64,000 nucleotides of DNA from the NCBI GenBank assembly GCA_031553005.1, contig JAVBMA010000014.1:1-64000 (forward strand), in the 5' to 3' direction. This document shows positions 42,280 through 50,680 of the stretch, one piece after another. Each line of letters begins with the position of its first letter. Position 1 is the first letter of the stretch. Source of the stretch: RGIG9379 sp031553005. Its GTDB lineage: Bacteria > Bacteroidota > Bacteroidia > Bacteroidales > Paludibacteraceae. The notes beneath the pieces were generated by a model, which worked only from the letters and a program-made list of their open reading frames with translations, did not search any database and was not told the origin of the DNA. The position numbers and the translations under genes were made by a program.

Positions 42280-44511
42280 TTATTGAATGTTCCATCTCAG
42301 CCCCACATAAACCTTCCTTCCATGCACAGGGCCCCAAATCATCGAACCGTCAAAGTCCGGCCCCCAAGGGTCGTCTGCCGCTACAATCGGATTTTCCTGT
42401 TTATAGTTGAATATATTTTCGCAACCCAGATATACCGACCATGTACGGAAATATTTTGTTATCTGGGCATTGAATACCGGATATGCGCTAAACTCTTTAT
42501 CCCAAAGCGGATTGACCGGATCAGGATCAGGCATTCGTCCGCCACCATTCAATTGGGAAGTAAAATCGAACTGCCATTTTTTTAGCGGAGTCTGATACAT
42601 AATCGTCAGCAAACCTTTATATCGGTTTGTCAATGGCTTTTCCCTTAGTTTTCCGCCGATAGTCATCCGGGCGTCTGTAATACGGTAAGCCGCAGTAGTC
42701 GTGAATCCGGCAAAAAACTCATAAGTTGCTTCGATCTGGAAATTGCTTGAGTAAGACCTTCCGTCCAAATTATAGAATCTAGCTTCATGCGGATTACTAT
42801 CCAGGTCAGTTACTACCTGATTCATAAAATCGGTGTAGTACCACTCTCCTATTACAGTAATATTTTTATCTTCTTTAACCGGAATATAGGCAGTTGCACT
42901 CAAACCGTAATTCCAAGCATCTTCTCTTTCGAGGTCATTGGCTATTGTTATTTTTCTGCTGCTTGCAAGCAAATAGCTGTTTTCGGCCAAGACATGTGCA
43001 GTACGGTATCCTTTTCCTACGGAAGCACGGATGTATAAAAATTTGAAAGGATCATACTTCAGGTGTATGCGGGGAGTTACAAAAAATCCGTCTTTATTAT
43101 GGAAATCGCCCCGCACTCCTGCCATAGCAACGAGTTTTTTTGCAAAATTGAATGTATATTCACCGAATACGCCGGGTACCACTTCATCCATATTGTAATT
43201 TTGCCCATTCAATTTTTCACGGAAAATATCCGTATTCAAACTGGCTCCCGCCTTAAAGTGGTGAACAGGGGTAAATTCCGTCTGGTAAATCAGGTTGGCG
43301 TAAAAGTTGGATTGATTGGCATCATAAGAGGTTTTACCATAAAAAGCATCCTGATTGTGATATGAACCGGAAAGAATCAGCCCCATGCTTGTATTCTTTT
43401 TTTGATCGAAAATAAAGCCTTCTTTTGCAAACGCTTCAATCCGGTTGGTACGTATTCCTACTTGGTAAAGCTCTTCCGTAGTATTCAAATCCGACATTTG
43501 TCCCGATTTGCGGTCTTCCGAAAGAAAGCGCACTCCCAATTGCGACACGAATTTATTTGTCTGGTAATACCAGCGATTGAAAAGGTTTACCTGCTGAATT
43601 TTCGGTTGATCCATAAATCCGTCGCTGTTACCGTCGTGCTCTTTTGTCTCATTCTCATAATGTGCAAAAAGCATCGTGGAGAGCTTGGGATTCAACTTAT
43701 ATGCAGCATCGGCATTTGCCTCAAGCCGCATAGCGCTGCTTCCGAAAAGATTGACAGAAAGGCGATCCGAGTTTTGCGGTTTTTTATATTCCACATTGAT
43801 CTGTCCGGTTACAGACTCGTAACCATCGACCACCGAAGATGTACCTTTGGATACCTGAATGCTTTCCATCCAAGGACCGGGTACATATCCCAACCCGTAA
43901 GGAGCAGCCAGCCCGCGGAAGTTCGGAATTTTCTCGGTCAGCATTTGTACGTAACTGCCCGATAATCCGAGCAGCTTGATTTGTTTTGCACCGGTGGTAG
44001 CATCACTGTATGAAACATCTACGGACGGATTGGTTTCGAAACTCTCGCCTAAATTGCAACATGCAGCGCGGCACAACTCTCCATAATTGATTTGTTGTGT
44101 CTGGATAGTCATAATACGCGAATTGGTTGTTCCAAGATTTCGGCTAGAGACACTTACCTCATCCAGCATTATACCTTTTTCAAGTTGGATAACAAATCCT
44201 TCTCCTGTTGCCGAATGAGTAAGCGCCGTCAATTCTTTACCTTTCTTTCGTTGAGCATTAAAGCGGCCTGAAATAATAAGCGTATCATTTTGATATTCTA
44301 CACTACTTATTATCAATTGATTGTTTCCGGACACTTCCGGAACTTCAAATCTACCATCAGCTCCGGTAGAACTTCCTACTTGTGTACCTGCCCAATAGAC
44401 ATTCACGCCCACCATGTGTTCGCCGTTTTCATCTACTACAACTCCTTTTACCTGAGCCGTCAGAGGAAAAGCAATCAGAAGAAACAGAATGATTATTTTG
44501 TTCGTTTTCAT
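42280..44511 (-). CDS. TonB-dependent outer-membrane receptor with CarboxypepD-like N-domain
   Basis: 743 residues. A signal peptide is followed by a carboxypeptidase-regulatory-like domain (about 20-110: VKGVVVDENGEHMVGVNVYW), a plug domain (about 120-230: LDEVSVSSRNLGTTNSRIMT, GLSGSYVQMLTEKIPNFRG, YESVTGQINVEYKKP) and a 22-strand barrel with KVYVGLRWNIQ at the end. A cysteine cluster CRAACCNLGESF in the plug is notable. It imports a ligand using TonB energy. Flanked by HMA and His/Cys-rich proteins, so the ligand is probably a metal ion or chelate. No cobalamin riboswitch was seen upstream. Confidence 0.88.
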   Translation of the reverse strand: MKTNKIIILFLLIAFPLTAQVKGVVVDENGEHMVGVNVYWAGTQVGSSTGADGRFEVPEVSGNNQLIISSVEYQNDTLIISGRFNAQRKKGKELTALTHSATGEGFVIQLEKGIMLDEVSVSSRNLGTTNSRIMTIQTQQINYGELCRAACCNLGESFETNPSVDVSYSDATTGAKQIKLLGLSGSYVQMLTEKIPNFRGLAAPYGLGYVPGPWMESIQVSKGTSSVVDGYESVTGQINVEYKKPQNSDRLSVNLFGSSAMRLEANADAAYKLNPKLSTMLFAHYENETKEHDGNSDGFMDQPKIQQVNLFNRWYYQTNKFVSQLGVRFLSEDRKSGQMSDLNTTEELYQVGIRTNRIEAFAKEGFIFDQKKNTSMGLILSGSYHNQDAFYGKTSYDANQSNFYANLIYQTEFTPVHHFKAGASLNTDIFREKLNGQNYNMDEVVPGVFGEYTFNFAKKLVAMAGVRGDFHNKDGFFVTPRIHLKYDPFKFLYIRASVGKGYRTAHVLAENSYLLASSRKITIANDLEREDAWNYGLSATAYIPVKEDKNITVIGEWYYTDFMNQVVTDLDSNPHEARFYNLDGRSYSSNFQIEATYEFFAGFTTTAAYRITDARMTIGGKLREKPLTNRYKGLLTIMYQTPLKKWQFDFTSQLNGGGRMPDPDPVNPLWDKEFSAYPVFNAQITKYFRTWSVYLGCENIFNYKQENPIVAADDPWGPDFDGSMIWGPVHGRKVYVGLRWNIQ

Positions 44512-44790
44512 CTGTTTATAATTTATTTTTTACATTAATACCAGATGGAACACCCATATAATCATTGGCTCGTATATCATTTTTTTGACGTGGGTGTTTC
44601 ATTTTTATTTTTTTTGATATTCAATTGCCCGACAATAAATAAAATGGTAGGCATACATTTATGAATCGTTCTCATTCATTGAAAACCGGATAACTGTTTC
44701 GATGAATAAAAAGTAGCAACAGGAACTATTTCGAAGAGTTTGCCATTTCAGGAAACTATTAAAATAAATACCTGTGAATCAAAAAAAAAA
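44512..44790. other. Leader region of the TonB receptor gene
   Basis: AACACCCA near 44549 pairs with TGGGTGTT near 44591 across a loop of about 33 nt. No T-run follows on the minus strand, so it may be a regulatory leader structure rather than a terminator. Otherwise no gene is seen. Confidence 0.35.
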
Positions 44791-45261
44791 TCAAATGAGA
44801 AATACGCATAAAGTGCTCAGAAAGGTATTCGTAGAGCACCGGGGAGGAATAAATGAGGTGTAATAATGTACTGATTTATTCTCATTTTTATCAGGGATAA
44901 AGAGTGAAAATAAATCCGATTGAAATAAGTCAACGGAAGGAATGAAAATCTCGGATACATTTTTCTGTATATCCAATTTATATTCAACAACATACACACA
45001 GTGCCCGTTTTTATGACCATGATTGGAATTTTGGTCATTGGCAAAAGGGTTATGTGAATTCAAATCATTTTCGCCGTGGCAATGAGTATTGGTTTCAACT
45101 GAATGCTGGCAACTCTTTTCATCACAATTATGCAATTGCTCTTCCATTGCTTCTACCTGACAGTTGAAACAATGATAAGTCACATAATTTCCCCCTGATC
45201 CGATCCAGACGAACAAGGCAGAGAATAAAAATATGAATATGTGCTTTATTGAGTTCTTCAT
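44791..45261 (-). CDS. His/Cys-rich envelope protein (HYC-CC-PP-like)
   Basis: 156 residues. An N-terminal membrane/signal segment (IFIFLFSALFVWIGSGG) is followed by TYHCFNCQVEAMEEQLHNCD, CQHSVETNTHCHGEND and NHGHKNGHCVYVVEY. That is about six Cys and nine His in 100 residues, then FIPPRCS near the hydrophobic C-terminus. It resembles small Bacteroidetes proteins with Cys-rich and Pro-Pro motifs next to TonB receptors. It probably binds metal in the periplasm. It is the first gene of the metal locus, with a TATCTTTG box 20 bases upstream. Confidence 0.6.
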   Translation of the reverse strand: MKNSIKHIFIFLFSALFVWIGSGGNYVTYHCFNCQVEAMEEQLHNCDEKSCQHSVETNTHCHGENDLNSHNPFANDQNSNHGHKNGHCVYVVEYKLDIQKNVSEIFIPSVDLFQSDLFSLFIPDKNENKSVHYYTSFIPPRCSTNTFLSTLCVFLI

Positions 45262-45280
45262 TTCAGTCTAAATACAAGTA

Positions 45281-45288
45281 CAAAGATA
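45281..45288 (-). promoter_or_regulatory. Candidate promoter of the metal locus
   Basis: TATCTTTG on the minus strand, 19 bases upstream of the ATG at 45261. A second match TAAATTTG lies at 45292-45299. Confidence 0.45.
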
Positions 45289-45402
45289 CAACAAATTTAA
45301 GAGATAATAGCCTGTATTTAAGAATTAATAAGAAGTTTAAAATCAAATAAAGTGCACAAAATTGTAAAGTTTTTTTGACCGCAGATAAACATCTATTTCA
45401 GA

Positions 45403-45472
45403 GAATCAGTTAGTCTGTTCACCGATTAATCAGTTTATCTAAATATCTGAAAATCTGTTTATCTGAACATCT
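45403..45472. repeat. 8-bp period array (AATCTGTT-type) at the end of acpH
   Basis: AATCAGTT, AGTCTGTT, CACCGATT, AATCAGTT, TATCTAAA, TATCTGAA, AATCTGTT, TATCTGAA, CATCTATT in succession. It is the inverse of the 25861-25919 consensus and runs into the gene's stop codon. Confidence 0.88.
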
Positions 45473-46040
45473 ATTTCTTGCAAAACTCTATCATCTCCGG
45501 AAAAAACATATTAAACTCTTCCCTGTATGCCTCGTAATCGTCGGACAGAATATGAATTGCTTGATCGGTAAAATCGGGCAAAGAAGAGTATTTTGCCATA
45601 ATTTCTATCGATTCTTTGATTCCTTCAATATTTGCATAAGATGAAAGGCGGCGGTGAAGGACTATAAACGGAAGATACTGCCTAACGCTGCAAGGCAGAT
45701 GAAACCAATAAGAGAGAAGCGTTTTATAACAATAAGTACTGAATTTGTTTAACGGAATATCCGAATAAGAATCCCATTCTTTGGCAAGAAAGTGATCGTA
45801 AAAAATATCATTTACCACTCTTGCATAGTGATGATAGACCGGATACAACCGTTTTTTACTATGGTTAAATATGGGATGGCTATCTGCAAATCCATCTATT
45901 TTCCGGTGCAAAAATATGCCTTGCTGGATTCCTTCCGGGTAAGATTTGTATCTTTTTCCCTTTACGTCATCAGCGATAAAATTGCCAACTAATATTTCCT
46001 TTTTTTGTCCGGAAAGATATAGATGTGCCAGATAATTCAT
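45471..46040 (-). CDS. acpH: Acyl-carrier-protein phosphodiesterase (AcpH-like)
   Basis: 189 residues, typical length. MNYLAHLYLSGQKKEILVGN, FIADDVKGKRYKSYPEGIQQ, GIFLHRKIDGFADSHPIF and VVNDIFYDHFLAKEW are the conserved metal-binding segments (HD-like fold). The enzyme removes 4'-phosphopantetheine from ACP, recycling apo-ACP in the cytoplasm. It stands alone in its neighbourhood. The ending codons merge with an octad repeat array (FCKK stop at 45471). Confidence 0.87.
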   Translation of the reverse strand: MNYLAHLYLSGQKKEILVGNFIADDVKGKRYKSYPEGIQQGIFLHRKIDGFADSHPIFNHSKKRLYPVYHHYARVVNDIFYDHFLAKEWDSYSDIPLNKFSTYCYKTLLSYWFHLPCSVRQYLPFIVLHRRLSSYANIEGIKESIEIMAKYSSLPDFTDQAIHILSDDYEAYREEFNMFFPEMIEFCKK

Positions 46041-46167
46041 TTTATATTTGCAATTTGAGAAAGATTTGTTTTGTGTTATTTCTGGTAATCAGGCATATTA
46101 TAAGCTACAACTTAATTAGTAATGCTTATCAGCTATATTACCCCCTAACGAGAAAAAGTAAATACAA

Positions 46168-46232
46168 AGGCTCGAAGTGCACAAAGAAAATAAAAAAACA
46201 AACATAACTTCGTGTCCTTTGCGCCTTTGTGT
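46168..46232. repeat. Inverted pair of CTTTGTG/CTTCGTG words
   Basis: AAAGGCTCGAAGTGCACAAAG (in two halves) against CTTCGTGTCCTTTGC and GCCTTTGTG, in the spacer upstream of acpH. This is a 7-8 bp word repeat of the same general kind as the others. Confidence 0.7.
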
Positions 46233-46293
46233 TTATAAAATTCATTAACGTTGACACCGGGCGTAATATTGCTGATAAGCGTATAATTAGTAG

Positions 46294-47079
46294 CTATCGA
46301 ATATCCTTTTTCCATTGCGTAATCCAAACATTGATTGAATCGAGCAATTGTGGAGATTCCTTGCGTACCGCCCATGCGTGGAGTTGGGAAAAACTGATAT
46401 TGGTCAAGATATCAAGGGAAGGATAATCCGCAAGCATTTCCGACGCCGTTTTATAATCGCATACGGCGTAGTCAATCTCTCCTCCGGCTACCAAAATAAG
46501 CAAATGCCCGGATTCGTAATCAGGCATTTCAATTATTTGGATAGTGTCTCCTATCTCATTTGCAAGGTTTTGCAAACGCGGAATGTAAGGAGAATTGTGA
46601 GCGACATATATTTTTTTACCCGGAAGTTCGAGTTGATTATGAATATAAACGGATGTTGTATCTGAGGCTTTCCGTTGAACCAGTACCTGTTTATCCAACA
46701 ATATATTTTCTGTAAATGCAACTGACTCTCTTAATTCGGAAGTTACCGGAATCAATCGCGCCACAATGTCGTATTTTCCATTCTCCAATCCTTCGAGACT
46801 CTCTTCCAGTCTTGTTTCAAGATGTATTTCTACCGGAATATTCAAATATCGGGAAAGCGACATTACCATTTCATACTGTTGCCCACCGATAGAATCACCA
46901 CTTCTGAAAAAACCGGAAGGGCTGTAATCCATAACGACATGCAATACTCCCGAATCTTTTATTTCCTGATAATCCCTAGATGAGTTTGAGGCAATTCCGC
47001 AACGTAGAATAAAGAAAACAACAAACAACAATGCTGATATCAGAATCGCCCGGTTATATTTGCTATTTATCTTTCTCAT
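46294..47079 (-). CDS. Periplasmic solute-binding protein, MltF N-domain paralogue without catalytic domain
   Basis: About 261 residues from the ATG at 47079. A hydrophobic signal (AILISALLFVVFFILRC) may end in a non-canonical lipobox. The body is SBP family 3-like: LHVVMDYSPSGFFRSG, QQYEMVMSLSRYLNIPVEIH, YDIVARLIPVTSELRESVAF, KIYVAHNSPYIPRLQNLANE, and GGEIDYAVCDYKTASEM. It parallels residues 30-260 of the lytic transglycosylase at 21724-23091 but stops before any SLT domain. It may sense a cell-wall fragment or regulate a partner enzyme. Confidence 0.75.
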   Translation of the reverse strand: MRKINSKYNRAILISALLFVVFFILRCGIASNSSRDYQEIKDSGVLHVVMDYSPSGFFRSGDSIGGQQYEMVMSLSRYLNIPVEIHLETRLEESLEGLENGKYDIVARLIPVTSELRESVAFTENILLDKQVLVQRKASDTTSVYIHNQLELPGKKIYVAHNSPYIPRLQNLANEIGDTIQIIEMPDYESGHLLILVAGGEIDYAVCDYKTASEMLADYPSLDILTNISFSQLHAWAVRKESPQLLDSINVWITQWKKDIR

Positions 47080-47192
47080 ATTCGAATAGTTAAAAACTCC
47101 AATCAAATAGATATAATAATTTAGAAACAGTGAAAATTCTTATCACAAAGAAATTAGATATCTTCAAGCTTTCACTTTTCACTTTTCAACTT

Positions 47193-49247
47193 TCAATTAG
47201 AAAAGGAGGCAGAAACGCCTATTTTAAAATAGGAAGGATTCAACGCATAACCCGGAAGAACCAAGTAGTCATTGCTGCCCCACCCTTTATTTAAATGGTT
47301 ATACTCGACAAAAAAGCGCGCCTGTTTCAATTGACAATTTATATAAGCGTTTACGTAAGGATAATCTCCTACTTCATACTTGTCTTGTAAATAGAAAACT
47401 CCGGTTGCCGGCAAATAGCAAGGGGCGTAATATTTCGTATTGTAACGCATATCCGCTCCAACCTGAATGGTCAAGACTTTGAATAATTTATTAAATTGGA
47501 AGTAAAAATTGGAATACCAACTTAGTTCTGGCAAAGGAAGTACCCGCTCATTTGTGGTTTTCTGGTAGGCAAATTCGTTATCCCAATGGATGTAGCGCAA
47601 AAAACGGATTTGCTCTTTAAGCGTAAATTCGAAAATTCTGATATTGTCGTTTTCCTGACAGGGCATTGCTTTCTTATCCCAATATATATAATTTTTCAGG
47701 TCTTTGAATCCCGCCGAGAAAGCGAGCCCCAGAGAAGGATAAAAAGCAAATGAAGGCAAAGACAACGTTCCCTTTGCCGAAAGGGTATTTTTGTACGAAA
47801 AGTCTGTATTCCATTTTATATGGTTGGAAAAGTAATACTCTTCAAAAAAATCGGGGCATTCCCTCAAGTATTCGGCTTGCCCATTGAGACTTACCGGTTG
47901 CGCTCCCAAGTTAAATTTGGCTTGAATATTCCCTTTTAACAAATATGATCCGGCGTTTTTCTTTTCATCTTTAAAGTAGTACTCTCCCGAAAGGTCATAA
48001 GTAAGATTCTCTCCGAGATACTTTGCCAACACAGCTCCGACACCAATCTTCCACCTTTCCTTTTTCCGGTAGTCCGGATGTATCCGAAATCCAAGAATAC
48101 TATCCGCTTCATTAGGGTTCAGAGGATTCAGAGAATCCGGCTCGTTGAGATAGGTGTATTTTTTTATGTCTACGGTAATGTATCCAGTCAATCCGAAATC
48201 CATCAACGTGTTATATTCTTGATTCAACGAAATACCAAAAGTGTTTTTTATCTGTAAAAAACGGGTAGAATCCATCGTATAGAGATTGTTTACATATAAA
48301 GAATCATCGAGGTTATTGGCATGATAGAAGCTATCTACCGGAATTCTACCGCTCGGATTCAGACTCTTTTCGTAATATCTTTTTTTGCTGCTTTCGGATT
48401 GGAATGTATATATAAATGATGTGATAGGAACAAAAGCCCTTGAAACCGAATCTTCGGTTATGCGCACATCCTTTTCTGTTCCAATATGATATTTATAATT
48501 CAGGTATGAATTCCAGTTAACTAGCTTAGACCAAACATTACTCTCAAAATAGACAGGCATATTCTGGGCTTCCAGGTTTCCGGTCGCTTTTGGATTGGTA
48601 ACATCTTCTACATTTACGAGTCCGCCGTTTTCATAATTTTCATATCCGTTGAATGAGATATTCGCCATTAAATTATGGTGCTTTCCCATATAACTGCCGA
48701 AAAATCCGGCATTATAATCCTTAGTCGACTGGGAATTGTAAGCCCCATAACCATTTATCCAGTCTCCATACATACCGACATTGAAATCGGGAGTAACATT
48801 TACTGCAAAAACACCGTTCAAATGATGTTCGGGACATCCGCTAGGCCCACCGGCAAAGTAGCTAATGTTTGCATACGGCATTTTTGTATTATAATATCGC
48901 ACCTCTTCCGGATTGGTATAATAAATTTCGTATGGCTTGAAAAAGAAAAAGTCAGATTTTTTCTGCCTGTCAAAATAAATTTTCGACATACCGGGAGAAC
49001 CCAGATTTCCAAGGAATTCCAGGGCAATTGTCTTTTTTTCTGCCGGATTAGTAATAAAAAAACCACTGAATGATGTATCTAAATTTGCTTTCTTCACCAT
49101 TCCCAATGCTCCGGATGCAACCCAACTATCTGTTTTCTGGGTATATTTTTTATCGGCGGATGAATGGGAATGTGATTGGTGCGTTTCTTGTGCATAAAGA
49201 GAAAACACAAAAAACAAACCGGATATTATGCCTACTATTTTTTTCAC
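47193..49247 (-). CDS. Putative porin (Bacteroidetes large barrel, Porin_10-type)
   Basis: 684 residues starting at a GTG (49247). Signal peptide MKKIVGIISGLFFVFSLYAQ, then a short His-rich segment THQSHSHSSADKK, then SSYNAG-type barrel strands to the C-terminal KIGVSASFSN. FFKPYEIYYTNPEEVRYYNT and SYFAGGPSGCPEHHLNG match the putative porin family of Bacteroidetes. It is an outer-membrane barrel with unknown solute. A TATCTTTG box ends only 4 bases before the GTG, so the transcript may be leaderless. Confidence 0.8.
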   Translation of the reverse strand: MKKIVGIISGLFFVFSLYAQETHQSHSHSSADKKYTQKTDSWVASGALGMVKKANLDTSFSGFFITNPAEKKTIALEFLGNLGSPGMSKIYFDRQKKSDFFFFKPYEIYYTNPEEVRYYNTKMPYANISYFAGGPSGCPEHHLNGVFAVNVTPDFNVGMYGDWINGYGAYNSQSTKDYNAGFFGSYMGKHHNLMANISFNGYENYENGGLVNVEDVTNPKATGNLEAQNMPVYFESNVWSKLVNWNSYLNYKYHIGTEKDVRITEDSVSRAFVPITSFIYTFQSESSKKRYYEKSLNPSGRIPVDSFYHANNLDDSLYVNNLYTMDSTRFLQIKNTFGISLNQEYNTLMDFGLTGYITVDIKKYTYLNEPDSLNPLNPNEADSILGFRIHPDYRKKERWKIGVGAVLAKYLGENLTYDLSGEYYFKDEKKNAGSYLLKGNIQAKFNLGAQPVSLNGQAEYLRECPDFFEEYYFSNHIKWNTDFSYKNTLSAKGTLSLPSFAFYPSLGLAFSAGFKDLKNYIYWDKKAMPCQENDNIRIFEFTLKEQIRFLRYIHWDNEFAYQKTTNERVLPLPELSWYSNFYFQFNKLFKVLTIQVGADMRYNTKYYAPCYLPATGVFYLQDKYEVGDYPYVNAYINCQLKQARFFVEYNHLNKGWGSNDYLVLPGYALNPSYFKIGVSASFSN

Positions 49248-49251
49248 ACTG

Positions 49252-49259
49252 CAAAGATA
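49252..49259 (-). promoter_or_regulatory. Candidate promoter abutting the porin start codon
   Basis: TATCTTTG on the minus strand, followed by CAGT and then GTG. Transcription would begin at or next to the start codon. Confidence 0.45.
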
Positions 49260-49303
49260 TAAAATAAGTTGAAAGGGGAAAGATGAAGAGGAAAAGTGTA
49301 TAA

Positions 49304-50551
49304 TTATTGAATTATTCTATTACTCTTATAATAAAGTGTAGAACTATTTTCCTTTTTGAATATCTCTCCGGCTTTTTGCATTATTTTTTCGGAAGTTACG
49401 GCTCTGTACCTTTCTATTTCCAGATTCATATCCGCCGCCTCGCCCAATAATTCGAAATATGCCATATTATTTGCTTTACCCAACAGGTTCATTTCCCCGA
49501 AAAGTTGTCCGGATTCATATTTGTTTTTTACTTTTTCCAGTTCCAACTCTTCGACTACTTCTGTTTTCAATATTTCCAATTCTCTTTTCAATGCGCTATC
49601 CGCCTTTTCAAAAGAGACGTTTTTAGCCAATTTTCCTGTCAGAAAGAAAAGTCCGGTTTCTATATCTCCGGAAATATAGGCATTCACTTCAGTAAACAAC
49701 TTCTCTTTTTTGACCAATCGTTGATAAAGCCGCGCCGAGTTTCCATTTGCCAGAATATCAGAAATAAGGTCAAAAACATAATAATCCGGGTCTCTCCGGT
49801 TTGTCATATGATAAGCCTTATAAATCGCATTCACAGGGACATCACGCTCAACCTCCATAAAGCGGGGAGCATCCTGCTGAGGTTCCGTAGGTAAGTTGCG
49901 TTTCGCAATATTCCTGTGCGGGATAGTTCCGAACCATTTTTCTGCCAATCTTTTAGTCTCTTCCAGCGTAATGTTTCCGGCAACGGAAAAAATCGCATTA
50001 TTGGGAGCATAATGTGAAGAAAAAAAGGCTTTGACATCCTCCAGGGTCACTTGCTCGATATGAGCGAGCTCTTTTCCGATAGTAGGCCACTGATAAGGAT
50101 GCGCCTTATAAGCCATTGAGCGCATCAGGTGGCTGACGTCTCCATAAGGTTGGTTCAGGTTTCGTTGCTTGAACTCTTCCATAACGACCTGTTTCTGGGC
50201 ATCCAATCCTTTCTGATTAAAATCGAGGCTGAGCATACGATCCGATTCCAGCCAAAAACCGATTTCCGCATTTTGGTTAGGTAGTATGACATAGTAATTA
50301 GTAATATCATTGCTCGTCCATGCATTATTCTCTCCTCCCGATTGTTGCACAGGATGATCGTATGACGGAATATTTACGGAACCACCAAACATAAGGTGTT
50401 CGAAAAGATGTGCAAATCCGGTTTGATCCGGATTCTCATCTTTGGAACCTACATCATATAATACATTAATAATAACCATCGGTGAGGATTCATCAATATG
50501 ATGTACCACTCTTAATCCATTGTCTAAGCGGAATTTTTCAATTTTTATCAT
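49304..50551 (-). CDS. M16 family zinc peptidase
   Basis: 415 residues from the ATG at 50551 (an upstream frame extends 14 codons). The inverted zinc motif HxxEH is in GFAHLFEHLMFGGS. KVVMEEFKQRN-type and ALEKV segments follow, then NNAIFSVAGNITLEETKRLA and DPDYYVFDLISDILANGNSA in the second half. It is a single M16 lobe pair, length typical of PqqL/processing-peptidase-like proteins. No signal peptide is visible, so a cytoplasmic or unusual export location is possible. Confidence 0.88.
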   Translation of the reverse strand: MIKIEKFRLDNGLRVVHHIDESSPMVIINVLYDVGSKDENPDQTGFAHLFEHLMFGGSVNIPSYDHPVQQSGGENNAWTSNDITNYYVILPNQNAEIGFWLESDRMLSLDFNQKGLDAQKQVVMEEFKQRNLNQPYGDVSHLMRSMAYKAHPYQWPTIGKELAHIEQVTLEDVKAFFSSHYAPNNAIFSVAGNITLEETKRLAEKWFGTIPHRNIAKRNLPTEPQQDAPRFMEVERDVPVNAIYKAYHMTNRRDPDYYVFDLISDILANGNSARLYQRLVKKEKLFTEVNAYISGDIETGLFFLTGKLAKNVSFEKADSALKRELEILKTEVVEELELEKVKNKYESGQLFGEMNLLGKANNMAYFELLGEAADMNLEIERYRAVTSEKIMQKAGEIFKKENSSTLYYKSNRIIQ

Positions 50552-50680
50552 TTTTTTAATTTTTCTCGACTCCTTCACTAAATAAAATGGCATTTTAGAC
50601 TAATTTTTCCGGTATGCGATATTTTGTAATGAAATTGTTATAATTATTTCTTTTAAGTATAATAATATATTTATTTTATT

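Noticed and set aside
43402..43965. Long open frame on the plus strand opposite the TonB receptor (187 codons)
   Set aside because: It lies wholly within a well-supported gene, lacks any recognised motif and has the composition expected of an antisense shadow.
44512..44790. Cobalamin riboswitch before the TonB receptor
   Set aside because: No B12-box or matching core was found; only a loose hairpin is present.
46145..46375. Truncated SLT domain after the short binding protein
   Set aside because: Frames downstream of 46294 on the minus strand show no SLT motif, so there is no sign of a frameshifted full-length MltF.
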